NCBI GenBank assembly: GCA_020060215.1
Contig: JAGVAP010000121.1
Location: 62,001-126,000, forward strand
Direction of reading: 5' to 3'
Origin: Deltaproteobacteria bacterium
GTDB lineage: Bacteria; Desulfobacterota; DSM-4660; Desulfatiglandales; HGW-15
DNA: 64,000 bases
Shown: positions 51,046 to 59,403 of the stretch, piece after piece
How positions within the stretch are numbered: position 1 is the stretch's first letter
Layout of the letters: each line of letters starts with the position of its first letter
Program-made: the position numbers and the translations under genes
Notes under the pieces: model-generated
What the model was told of the DNA's origin: nothing
Databases searched by the model: none
The model's input: the letters and a program-made list of their open reading frames with translations, nothing else

Positions 51046-51516
51046 ATGAACGCTCGGAAAGAAATCTCAGGCGGCCTCGTCCTCGCCCTCCTGGGCGTCG
51101 GGTACCTGGTCTATAGCACCCGGTATCCCATGGACACGCTGGCGAATCCCGGACCGGCCGTGTTCCCGCTGATGATCGGATCCATCTTCGCCCTTCTGGC
51201 CATCGGCCGCGTGTTCCAGGGTGTGCGGCGGTTCAAAGGGGATGAAGGCCGTGCCGAGCCCCGTTCGGGGAGCGGCAGGTCCAAGCCGTTCATCCTGATC
51301 GTCCTCTTCGTGCTCTACCTGTTGCTGATGAAAGCGGTGGGATTCTACGTCTCGAACCTCCTGTTTGTCCTGGGCAGCAGCAGGCTGATCGGGGCGAGGG
51401 ATTGGCTGGGACCGTTGCTCCTCGCGGTGGGTATCAACCTGTTCTGCTATCTGCTCTTTGAGGTCTGGTTGAAGGTGTCGTTGCCCAAGGGCGTTCTGTA
51501 CTCGGTTCTGGCTTGA
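51046..51516 (+). CDS. tctB: TTT transporter small membrane subunit TctB
   Basis: 156 residues with four hydrophobic helices, the normal TctB size. The ISGGLVLALLGVGYLVYSTRY opening and the NPGPAVFPLMIGSIFALLAI segment are typical of the DUF1468/TctB family. It pairs with TctA in the membrane. Located between tctC and tctA. No strong ribosome binding site precedes the ATG, which follows a dispersed repeat. Confidence 0.9.
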   Translation: MNARKEISGGLVLALLGVGYLVYSTRYPMDTLANPGPAVFPLMIGSIFALLAIGRVFQGVRRFKGDEGRAEPRSGSGRSKPFILIVLFVLYLLLMKAVGFYVSNLLFVLGSSRLIGARDWLGPLLLAVGINLFCYLLFEVWLKVSLPKGVLYSVLA

Positions 51517-51592
51517 GAGACTTCTCTGTAACCTGCAGGAAGATCTGCCACGAGACCACGAAGACGCAAAGAAAGTCCGCGATATCTTTCCC

Positions 51593-51639
51593 GGTGTCTT
51601 CGTGTGGTGGTGGCGGGATTTGGCTGCGGCCGTAAGGCC
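51593..51639 (-). repeat. Dispersed repeat with GGCCTTACGGCCGCAGCC core, copy 2
   Basis: Inverted copy of 16286-16332, 43 of 47 positions identical by eye. It lies in the tctB-tctA gap, joined to a CACGAAGACGCAAAG word at about 51556-51571. Confidence 0.75.
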
Positions 51640-51663
51640 TGCGTCAGGAGGACCTTTCCGGGG

Positions 51664-53166
51664 ATGGACCACTCCATCTTTTCTTCCCTCTTCATCACCT
51701 TTCAGCCCCTGAATCTCTTTTCGTGTTTTGTGGGCGCGGTCATCGGGACCCTGGTAGGGGTCCTTCCGGGTCTGGGTCCGGCCGCGGCCATGGCCCTGGT
51801 CCTGCCGCTCACCCTGAAACTCGGACCGACCGCCGGGCTGATCACCCTGGCCGGAATCTACTACGGGGCCATGTACGGCGGGTCCACCACATCCATCCTG
51901 GTGAATGTCCCCGGCGAACCGGCCAGCGTGGTGACCACGTTGGACGGCTATGCCATGGCGCGAAAGGGCCGCGCCGGTGCAGCGCTCGCGATTGCGGCCA
52001 TTGCATCTTTTGTCGCCGGTACGATCAGCGTCATCGCCCTGCAGTTGTTTGCGCCGCTGCTTGCACGTTCGGCCCTGGCCTTCGGGCCGGCCGAATACTT
52101 CAGCCTGACCGTCCTGGGAATCGTCCTGCTGTCGAACCTGAGCGGCAGGTCCCGGGTCAAATCCCTGCTCATGATGCTGATCGGACTGATGCTCTCCACG
52201 ATCGGGACGGACCCCGTGGGCGGGATCGAGCGGTTCTCTTTTGGGATCCTGTCGGCGCAGGCTGGCATCAGCTTCATCGCGGTGACCGCAGGCCTGTTCG
52301 GGGTGGCGGAGGTGCTGCACTACATCACCGAAAAGGCCAAGGAGGTCGAGCCTGCACCCGTCCGATTCCGAGAGCTCTATCCCAACCGCGAGGAGATCAA
52401 ACGCTCCCTGCCTCCCATGGCGAGAGGCTCCGTCATTGGATTCCTGATCGGCCTTCTTCCCGGGCCTGCGGCGACTCTGGCGGCCTTCGCGTCCTATGCC
52501 CTGGAAAGAAGGGTTTCGAAAAGGAAACGGGAATTCGGGAAGGGGGCCATCGAAGGGGTGGCCGGACCGGAGGCGGCCAACAATGCTGCGGCGGGCGGGG
52601 CCATGATCCCGCTCCTCTCTCTCGGATTGCCGTTCACGCCCACCACGGCGGTGCTGCTGGGGGGCATGCTGCTCCACGGCGTCACGCCCGGCCCCTTCCT
52701 CATGCGGGACAGGCCCGATGTGTTCTGGGGGGTGATCGGCAGTTTCTATCTCGGAAACGCGATGCTCCTCATCCTGAACCTTCCCCTGGTGGGCGTCTTC
52801 GCCAGGGTGGTCCGAGTCGCCCCCAGGTACCTCATGCCCGCGGTCCTGGTGCTGTGCGTCATCGGGGCCTACGGTGACAACGGCAGCCTCTTCGATGTGT
52901 GGGTAATGCTGGGTTCCGGGGTCGCCGGTTATCTCATGCGCAGGTTCGACTACGAGCCGGCCCCCCTGATCGTCGGCCTGGTCCTGGGGACCGTCATGGA
53001 GCGGTCGCTGCGGCAGGCCCTGATCATGTCCGGGGGCGCGTTGAGCGGGCTCTGGGAATCGCCCATTTCGGCAGCGATCCTGATCGGCGCGGTGGTCGCC
53101 GCCCTGGCGCCCATCCTCCTTGGACACCTCAGGGGACGAATGTATTACATCCGTCGAAGGGTATGA
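51664..53166 (+). CDS. tctA: TTT transporter large membrane subunit TctA
   Basis: 500 residues, about twelve helices, the usual TctA length. The signature VGAVIGTLVGVLPGLGPAAAMALVLPLT is present, then ITLAGIYYGAMYGGSTTSILVNVPGE. The second half repeats the theme with GPEAANNAAAGGAMIPLLSLG. It forms the ion-driven channel for the substrate delivered by TctC. The ATG at 51664 is preferred to an earlier GTG at 51604 that lies in a dispersed repeat. The 3' end overlaps the convergent M28 peptidase gene by 22 bases. Confidence 0.95.
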   Translation: MDHSIFSSLFITFQPLNLFSCFVGAVIGTLVGVLPGLGPAAAMALVLPLTLKLGPTAGLITLAGIYYGAMYGGSTTSILVNVPGEPASVVTTLDGYAMARKGRAGAALAIAAIASFVAGTISVIALQLFAPLLARSALAFGPAEYFSLTVLGIVLLSNLSGRSRVKSLLMMLIGLMLSTIGTDPVGGIERFSFGILSAQAGISFIAVTAGLFGVAEVLHYITEKAKEVEPAPVRFRELYPNREEIKRSLPPMARGSVIGFLIGLLPGPAATLAAFASYALERRVSKRKREFGKGAIEGVAGPEAANNAAAGGAMIPLLSLGLPFTPTTAVLLGGMLLHGVTPGPFLMRDRPDVFWGVIGSFYLGNAMLLILNLPLVGVFARVVRVAPRYLMPAVLVLCVIGAYGDNGSLFDVWVMLGSGVAGYLMRRFDYEPAPLIVGLVLGTVMERSLRQALIMSGGALSGLWESPISAAILIGAVVAALAPILLGHLRGRMYYIRRRV

Positions 53167-54077
53167 AAGAGCCCCTTCACAACCTCGGCCATGGAGTCGA
53201 AATCGAGGGTCTCCAAGGTGTCCGTCTCCCGGTGGTAGTGGGGGTTTCGGAAAAAGGCAGAATCGGTCACCATCACCGCCCGGTACCCGTACCGCCAGAA
53301 GGACGCGTTGTCCGAAAGGTTGATGGCCCCCACCCACTTCGGCGCCACCATGGTCTGCACCTTCAGGGCCGAGTAATCCCTGAGCCCTTTCCTGAGCGCG
53401 AAGACGGGCCGCCATGAATGCAGATTCCCGACCACGCCGATGAAATCCGCCGTTTCCGGATAGAAGAGGCTCATTCCGGGGAGAGGGTAGCGCTGGATCT
53501 TTTCCTTGGAGAAATACCCGATCATCTCCAGGGAGATCATGAAATCCACCGGCGCGTCCTTCTCCCTGAGAGAGGCGGCGTAGATCCTGCTGCCCATCTT
53601 TTCCGTTCCGAAGAAAGGGGGCTCCTCGTTGGCAAAGGCCACGAAGATGAGCCTCCTCCTGCCGGGGGTCTCCCCGAAAAGGCGCGCCAGTTCGAGGAGC
53701 CCGGCCACCCCGGACGCATTGTCGTCCGCTCCCGGGGAGCCGGGGACGGAATCGTAGTGAGCTCCTATGATGATCGGGTCTCCTTCTCCGTCCGTCTCCG
53801 CCACAAGATTGGAGGAGGATCTTCCGTGAGAGAGGTAACTCCGCCTCTCCACTGCATACCCGTAGCGGGTGAGCACTCCTTCAACGTACGAAGCGGCCCG
53901 CTCCAGGGAGTCTCCCTTGAAGAGGTTTCTCTCCCCGATCCGGACGGCGAGATGCTGAACATGGCTTCGGAGGTTCTCCCTGAGCATGTTCTTCTCCTCA
54001 AGCTCGTCTGAGAGTCCGGTGCCGGGAAAGGAAGCCAACAAGAGGGTCGAAGCCATCATGAAAATGAAGCGCGACAT
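53145..54077 (-). CDS. Exported M28 family zinc aminopeptidase-like peptidase
   Basis: About 310 residues. After a signal peptide (FIFMMASTLLLASFPGTGLS) the M28 catalytic domain has IIIGAHYDSVPGSPGADDNASGVAGLLEL (zinc His and bridging Asp), FVAFANEEPPFFGT (catalytic Glu pair), a later Asp in LEMIGYF context and His in RNPHYHRETDTLETLD. This completes the two-zinc site. It would trim N-terminal residues of peptides in the periplasm or outside. The start is ATG 54077, or the GTG two codons earlier. Convergent with tctA; unrelated in function as far as can be told. Confidence 0.9.
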   Translation of the reverse strand: MSRFIFMMASTLLLASFPGTGLSDELEEKNMLRENLRSHVQHLAVRIGERNLFKGDSLERAASYVEGVLTRYGYAVERRSYLSHGRSSSNLVAETDGEGDPIIIGAHYDSVPGSPGADDNASGVAGLLELARLFGETPGRRRLIFVAFANEEPPFFGTEKMGSRIYAASLREKDAPVDFMISLEMIGYFSKEKIQRYPLPGMSLFYPETADFIGVVGNLHSWRPVFALRKGLRDYSALKVQTMVAPKWVGAINLSDNASFWRYGYRAVMVTDSAFFRNPHYHRETDTLETLDFDSMAEVVKGLFHTLRRM

Positions 54078-54247
54078 CTCCACCCTTCCTCCGCACCGGA
54101 CTTCCCCGATGTTCCCATGATAACAGACCTCCTCCTCCGGTTCCAGGCCCGCAGGGAGTGTGCAGGAGAGGGATTGCAGATCAAGTTTTCAAAATCATAG
54201 CCGAATAGGAGGGGTAGACAAAAAAAATCGTGCCGGAAGGGCTCGCG

Positions 54248-56632
54248 ATGTCTTCATACCGGAGCAAGGCCTTTTTCCCCACACCCATGTCCGGGCAGGT
54301 GGATGAATTCCAGATGCACCCGTTCACGTTGGCCTTTCCTGAAGAGCAGGAGAGGGATTACCGGGAGGCCTTTTTTCGGAGTTCCCTGAGAGAAGTCCAC
54401 CTGGCCCTGCTTCTGGCCATTTTATTTTACGGGTCCTTCGGGATACTGGACGCATTTCTGGTTCCGGGGGTGAAGCGCCAGCTATGGATAATTCGCTTCG
54501 GCGTCTTCTTACCCATTACCTTCCTGGTCTTCCTGTTCTCGTTTACCGGGTATTTCCGAAAATACATGCAGGCCTGTCTCTTCGCCGTCATGATCGTGTC
54601 TGGACTGGGCATTATCGCCATGATCCTGATCGCGCCCGATCCAGGCCGGTATTTTTATTATGCGGGGCTGATCCTGGTCCTGTTTTACGGGTACACTTTT
54701 CTGAAACTCAGATTCATCTGGGCCACCGCGGCCGGCTGGATCCTTGTAGCCGCCTACGAAATAGCCGCCGTTTTCCTCCATCCCACTCCAAGCCCGGTTT
54801 TGGTCAACAACAACTTCTTCTTCCTGGCGAGCAACATCATCGGCATGGCCGCGTGCTATTCCATCGAATTTCGATCGAGAAAGGATTTCATCCTGGCCCG
54901 GGCGATCGAAGAGGAAAAGAAGAAGGTCGCCACATCCAGGCGGGGTCTGAAGAAAAGAGTCAGCGAGAGAACGGCTCAGCTGACCCAGTCTCTCGAGGAG
55001 TTGAAAAGGGAAATCGCGGAACGGGAGAAGGCGGAAGAAGAGCGCCAAAGGAGCGAAAGACGCTTCCAATCCCTCAGCGAGAACAGCCCGGAGATCATCT
55101 ACACGCTGGATATGCAGGGGGCCTTCAGCTACCTAAACCCCGCATGGGAGGAGATCCTCGGTTACCGAAGGGTGGAGGCCATAGGAAGACACTTCATCTC
55201 CTTTGCACGGGAGCAGGACAAGGTCGCTTTCGTCCGTCATTTCAAAAGCATCCGGGATGAGAAGAGGACGCTGAGGGATGTCAAGGGCGTGCTCATTCAC
55301 AGGGATGGAACCAACCGCCTCTTTACCTTGAGCGGCGCCCCGAACCTGGACGGCCAGGGAAGGGTGATCGGCATGGTGGGGCTCATGATCGACATCACGG
55401 AACAGACCAGGCTCCAGGACCGTCTGGAACAAGCCAAAAAGATGGAAGCCATCGGATCCCTCGCAGGCGGGGTGGCCCATGATCTGAACAACGTTCTTGC
55501 GGGCATCGTAGGGTACCCCGATGTCCTTTTAATGGAAATCCCGCGGGAAAGTCCCCTGAGGAAACCTCTCCTCGCCATCCGGAGATCGGGAGAGAAAGCC
55601 TCGGCGATCGTGCAGGACCTGCTGACCCTGGCAAGGAGGGGGGTGAGCACTGCGGAGGTGGTGGACCTCAATGACATCGTGGAGGAATACCTGAGGAGTC
55701 CGGAATACGAGAAACTGAAAACCTTTTGCCTTGAATTCGACCTGGAGACCTCATTCGAAAAAGACCTTCTGAGGATCATCGGCTCTCCCATACACATCAG
55801 CAAGACCATCATGAACCTGGTCATCAATGCCCTGGAAGCGATGCCCTGTGGGGGAAAAGTCGTCCTGAAGACTGAAAACCGCCGCCTGGAAAGGCCGGTG
55901 GAAGGATACGAAAAGATCAAGGAAGGGGAATATGCGGTCTTTTCCATTTCCGACACCGGCATCGGGATAGCCCCCCAGGACCTGAGAAGAATATTCGAGC
56001 CGTTCTACACCAAGAAGACCATGAACAGGAGCGGAACGGGACTGGGAATGGCCGTCGTCTGGGGCACGATGAAGGACCACGAGGGGTTTGTCGACGTCAA
56101 GAGTGAGGAAGGGAAGGGGACCGAATTCATCCTCTATTTCCCGGCAACGGACCGAAAACCGGCCGAGGATCCTGTGGGCGTATCGCTGCCGGATTACCTG
56201 GGCAGCGGCGAGTCCGTCCTGGTGGTCGATGACGCGGAAGAGCAGAGGGAGATCGCCACGCTCCTGCTTACCCGTCTTGGCTACCGGGTGACCTGCACGG
56301 GCAGCGGAGAAGAGGCTGTCGAATACGTGAAAGGCCATCCCCAGGACCTGATCCTTCTGGACATGCTCATGGACCCGGGAATGGACGGGCTTGAGACGTA
56401 TAAACGGATATTGGACGTGTATCCCACCCAGAAGGCCGTCATTGCAAGCGGTTACTCATGCACGGAACGTGTCCGGGAGGCCCAACGGCTCGGGGCGGGG
56501 GGATACTTGAAGAAGCCCTACACCCTTGAGAAGATCGGGCTTGCCGTCAAGGCCGAGTTCGAGAAAGGAGGGGATTTCGCCACGGAACGCAGGGGGAGAT
56601 ATCCCCTTTGCAGGAAAACGGCAAGCGGTTGA
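54248..56632 (+). CDS. Hybrid histidine kinase with six-helix membrane sensor
   Basis: 794 residues. An N-terminal membrane domain (about 35-210) has about six helices with the words LLAILFYGSFGILDAFLVPG, RYFYYAGLILVLFYGYTFLK and LVNNNFFFLASNIIGMAACY. A coiled coil, a PAS/PAC domain (about 275-395), HisKA with His in GSLAGGVAHDLNNVLAGI, a HATPase domain (NLVINALEAM, SDTGIGIAP, GTGLGMAVV) and a receiver (VVDDAEEQ, Asp in LILLDMLMDP, Lys in LKKPYT) follow. The same sensor is found in the kinase at 60762-62684. The ATG at 54248 has GGAAGG seven bases upstream. Upstream of a partner-switching gene set. Confidence 0.9.
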   Translation: MSSYRSKAFFPTPMSGQVDEFQMHPFTLAFPEEQERDYREAFFRSSLREVHLALLLAILFYGSFGILDAFLVPGVKRQLWIIRFGVFLPITFLVFLFSFTGYFRKYMQACLFAVMIVSGLGIIAMILIAPDPGRYFYYAGLILVLFYGYTFLKLRFIWATAAGWILVAAYEIAAVFLHPTPSPVLVNNNFFFLASNIIGMAACYSIEFRSRKDFILARAIEEEKKKVATSRRGLKKRVSERTAQLTQSLEELKREIAEREKAEEERQRSERRFQSLSENSPEIIYTLDMQGAFSYLNPAWEEILGYRRVEAIGRHFISFAREQDKVAFVRHFKSIRDEKRTLRDVKGVLIHRDGTNRLFTLSGAPNLDGQGRVIGMVGLMIDITEQTRLQDRLEQAKKMEAIGSLAGGVAHDLNNVLAGIVGYPDVLLMEIPRESPLRKPLLAIRRSGEKASAIVQDLLTLARRGVSTAEVVDLNDIVEEYLRSPEYEKLKTFCLEFDLETSFEKDLLRIIGSPIHISKTIMNLVINALEAMPCGGKVVLKTENRRLERPVEGYEKIKEGEYAVFSISDTGIGIAPQDLRRIFEPFYTKKTMNRSGTGLGMAVVWGTMKDHEGFVDVKSEEGKGTEFILYFPATDRKPAEDPVGVSLPDYLGSGESVLVVDDAEEQREIATLLLTRLGYRVTCTGSGEEAVEYVKGHPQDLILLDMLMDPGMDGLETYKRILDVYPTQKAVIASGYSCTERVREAQRLGAGGYLKKPYTLEKIGLAVKAEFEKGGDFATERRGRYPLCRKTASG

Positions 56633-57061
56633 ACAACCCACGGACCGACGCGTCGTCGTCCCATTGACGCTTTTTCCTCCAAGTGCGCCAACCCCCTCCA
56701 TTCCCGCCGCTGCCACAGGAATCTCCTCCAGCCCCGGCGGGGCCTTGATTCTCTCGTTTTTCCAAGCCCTTCCCCCGGCCCTGTTCGAGGCGGAGAGGGC
56801 GGTTTCTTCTGGGGCACGACCCCGGTCCCCCCCCCCTTTCAAGACGGCATATTTTTTGCAGAAAACCGCAACATAACGTAAATTCGACCGGACCGTCGGA
56901 GTTCAATCGGAGGAAAGCTCTCTTTTCACACCATTTCCTTACAGCTCTTCATGGATGCGGTCGATAGTAGGTTATGAAAAATATCTTATCCAGGAATCGT
57001 GTATGTCTGCACTCACCGGCAGTCCCCTGAATGATCTTTTTCACATGGAGAACGATTTTTC
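56633..57061. other. Non-coding stretch before the partner-switching genes
   Basis: About 430 bases. No credible gene was found on either strand. The left half is rich in C and G with runs of pyrimidine (for example near 56830), the right half turns AT-rich and probably holds the promoter for the genes that start at 57062. A specific promoter could not be named. Confidence 0.5.
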
Positions 57062-57571
57062 ATGAAGAAATCGATGAAACTCAGTGTCAAGCCGCTATGG
57101 CGTGAGATCGAAAAGGCGAGGAACAGCGCTGCGGCCTTTTTGAAGTCTCACCAGTTTTCAAGCGAGTCCTCTTATTCCTTCGTCATGATCGTCAGCGAAC
57201 TCGTTGAAAACGGCATCAAGTACGGCCATTTTTCGGAGGCTGAAGACCGGGTCAATCTTTCGGTTCACATCAATCGAAGCATGATCACGGTGGAGGTGGT
57301 CAATCCGGTGAATGATGAGACATACAAGCATCTCAAGAATCTCGACAGGACCATACAGTGGATCCGGGGGTTCCAGGATCCTTTCGAGGCCTACATCGAC
57401 AGGCTCAAAGAGGTGTCCAAGAAGCCTTTAAACGATGAGGAGAGTGGATTGGGGCTGGTCAGAATCGCCTACGAAGGTCAGGCCATTCTGGACTTCTTCG
57501 TGAGCGACAACGGGATCGTGAATGTTTCGGCCGTTTCCAATTTCAAGGGAGAAGATCATGGGAAAAAGTGA
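57062..57571 (+). CDS. RsbW-like anti-sigma/ATP-binding regulator (slr1658-like)
   Basis: 169 residues resembling a small HATPase_c_2 protein. The N-box is SELVENGIKYG near residue 50, with Glu, Asn and Lys in the expected places, and a GLGLVRI stretch near 138 replaces the usual glycine-rich lid. Proteins of this kind bind or phosphorylate an antagonist and set it free, as RsbW does with RsbV. It overlaps the next gene, an STAS-like protein, by 14 bases, which is what partner-switch pairs do. The slr1658 name is a likeness recalled from cyanobacterial pairs, not a search result. Confidence 0.75.
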   Translation: MKKSMKLSVKPLWREIEKARNSAAAFLKSHQFSSESSYSFVMIVSELVENGIKYGHFSEAEDRVNLSVHINRSMITVEVVNPVNDETYKHLKNLDRTIQWIRGFQDPFEAYIDRLKEVSKKPLNDEESGLGLVRIAYEGQAILDFFVSDNGIVNVSAVSNFKGEDHGKK

Positions 57572-57941
57572 GACCTATACCAGCAATCTGCTGAACATCG
57601 AAGTAAAGGAGAACGAGGATGCCATCCACATGAAGTGGACGGGAAAGAGCGTCCATCGGAAACCCAGCGAGTTCATCACCCCGATCCTGGTGGATCTGCT
57701 CAAGCGGAGCAGTGCCGAGGAGAAGAGGATCGTCCTGGATTTTCGGAACCTGAACTACATGAATTCGTCGACCATCACCCCGGTGATCAAGATCCTGGAA
57801 AGGGCCAAGAGAGGCAGCGTGAGCATCACGGTACTCTATCAGAAATCGGTCAAGTGGCAGGATCTCTCGTTTTCGGCCTTGGAGATCTTCCAGACCAAGG
57901 ACCGCAGGGTGCAGATCAAGGGAGTGGGGAATGATGCCTAG
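57558..57941 (+). CDS. STAS-like anti-anti-sigma-type protein (slr1659-like)
   Basis: 127 residues. The core IVLDFRNLNYMNSSTITPVIKIL resembles the STAS strand-helix with a Ser-Ser pair in place of the phosphorylated Ser of RsbV-type antagonists. The N-terminal NIEVKENEDAIHMKWTGKS is a beta-rich lead. It would be the target of the ATPase encoded just upstream and of the SpoIIE phosphatase at 59404-60762. The ATG at 57558 has GGGAGAA upstream and overlaps the previous gene. It overlaps the following methyltransferase gene by 11 bases. Confidence 0.75.
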   Translation: MGKSETYTSNLLNIEVKENEDAIHMKWTGKSVHRKPSEFITPILVDLLKRSSAEEKRIVLDFRNLNYMNSSTITPVIKILERAKRGSVSITVLYQKSVKWQDLSFSALEIFQTKDRRVQIKGVGNDA

Positions 57942-59355
57942 ACTGCCCGACGGAGCGAACGGCTCCATTACAGCCGGGAAAACGAGCATCCCGGTCGATG
58001 TGAGGTGCGCATCCAAGTTCTCCCTCTGGATCCGCTTCCTGAATGGAGAGCGATACAAGGACGGCATGACCTTTTCCAATCTGACGATCCCCCTCAACGG
58101 GAAACAGGCGGAGCTCGGTCCCTTTCGTCTGAAATCCGAACCCAACATCGAAGGGTATGCGGGGCGCCTCATCCCCCTGACGGACTTCTACGACCTCGAA
58201 ACGCTCTTTTCCGAGCACAAGATCGAGAAGCTCCAGACCGCCTTTGTCAACCTCCCCCTGGTCTTGAGCCACAAGGAAAACATCAGGCCGTCCTTCAAGG
58301 ACTACACGGCCAATCTGACTTATGACCTGAACGTCTACAAGACCATGTTCGACAAGCTGGAGTCCGAGTACCGCGATGAACCGGAAGATGTCCGGGAGAT
58401 GGCGCAGCAGGTCATCCTGGATACCGAAGGGATGAAATTCAAGCATTTTCTGGATATGAAGCTGCAAGAACTGCAGAACCTGGTGAAGGATTTCGACAAG
58501 GAGGAGCACGAGCGACACGGGTTCTACTTCAGAAAACAGCTCTGGAACATCATCACCTGCTGCCCGTTCATGGCACGGACCAATCTCAAGCCTCGCGGTT
58601 ACAGCGGGGACTCGGTGATGATGAAGATGCTCTACTTCAATGGGTACGAAGGGGAGACCACCTATTACAAACTCCTGAACAAGCACCCCCTCGAAGCCCC
58701 CGCGGCCCAGGCGGTGCGAAACAGGAGGGGGTTGATCTCCAGGGCCCTTTTTCAGTTCAAGACCCGGTACCGGCCGACCCCGTCCCGAAAGATGAAAGTG
58801 CTCTCCGTGGCCTGCGGCCCCGCTTTCGAACTGAAAGACATCCTGCTCACCGCCCAGGATTGTGAATTGTATCACTTCGCGCTCCTGGACCAGGACCGGG
58901 AGGCGTTGCTGGAGGCGGCCGTCAACGTCAACCAGATCGAAAAAAGTTTGGACTGCAAGATCAGCGTGGACTACCTCAATGAATCGGTCCGGACCATGCT
59001 GTCCACGCCCCAACTGAAAAGGAAGTGGGGAAAGTTCCAATTCATCTATTCCATGGGTTTATTCGATTACCTGACGCCTCCGGTCGCCAGGGCCGTTCTC
59101 AAGAAGCTTTATGAATTGCTGGACGTCGGAGGAGAGATGGTCATCGGCAACTTCCATGTGTCCAACCCCAGCCGTTACTACATGGAGTACTGGCTCGACT
59201 GGGTCCTCTATTATCGGACGGACGAGGAGTTCCTGGAGCTACTGGAAGGCGATTCTTCGGCGGAAGTGGAAGTTTCCTTCGAAGACACCGGTGTGCAGAT
59301 GTTCCTCAGAATCAGGAAGAGAGATCATGGCTCAGTAAAGAGTGATCCGAATTAG
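57931..59355 (+). CDS. SAM-dependent methyltransferase with N-terminal regulatory-type domain
   Basis: 474 residues. The C-terminal half has a Rossmann methyltransferase core: VLSVACGPAFELKDILL (motif I), FALLDQDREALLEAA, FQFIYSMGLFDYLTP and GGEMVIGNFHVSNPSRYYMEYW. The first 75 residues (VRCASKFSLWIRFLNG then LGPFRLKSEP) recall a PilZ-like beta domain but the match is weak. The middle is helical. Similar proteins are sometimes annotated as 3-hydroxypalmitate methyl ester synthases, a signalling-molecule function that is not shown here. It is translationally coupled to the STAS-like gene and 48 bases before the phosphatase gene, so it is probably the output of the partner switch. Confidence 0.75.
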   Translation: MMPRLPDGANGSITAGKTSIPVDVRCASKFSLWIRFLNGERYKDGMTFSNLTIPLNGKQAELGPFRLKSEPNIEGYAGRLIPLTDFYDLETLFSEHKIEKLQTAFVNLPLVLSHKENIRPSFKDYTANLTYDLNVYKTMFDKLESEYRDEPEDVREMAQQVILDTEGMKFKHFLDMKLQELQNLVKDFDKEEHERHGFYFRKQLWNIITCCPFMARTNLKPRGYSGDSVMMKMLYFNGYEGETTYYKLLNKHPLEAPAAQAVRNRRGLISRALFQFKTRYRPTPSRKMKVLSVACGPAFELKDILLTAQDCELYHFALLDQDREALLEAAVNVNQIEKSLDCKISVDYLNESVRTMLSTPQLKRKWGKFQFIYSMGLFDYLTPPVARAVLKKLYELLDVGGEMVIGNFHVSNPSRYYMEYWLDWVLYYRTDEEFLELLEGDSSAEVEVSFEDTGVQMFLRIRKRDHGSVKSDPN

Positions 59356-59403
59356 TCCTGGGCAACCGGAATAGGAAGGTGGTCACTTCACAAGGGATAT
59401 GCC

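Noticed and set aside
56633..57061. A small protein gene in the gap before the partner-switching genes
   Set aside because: The open frames here have no ribosome binding site and consist of Pro/Ser/Arg-rich sequence typical of chance frames.
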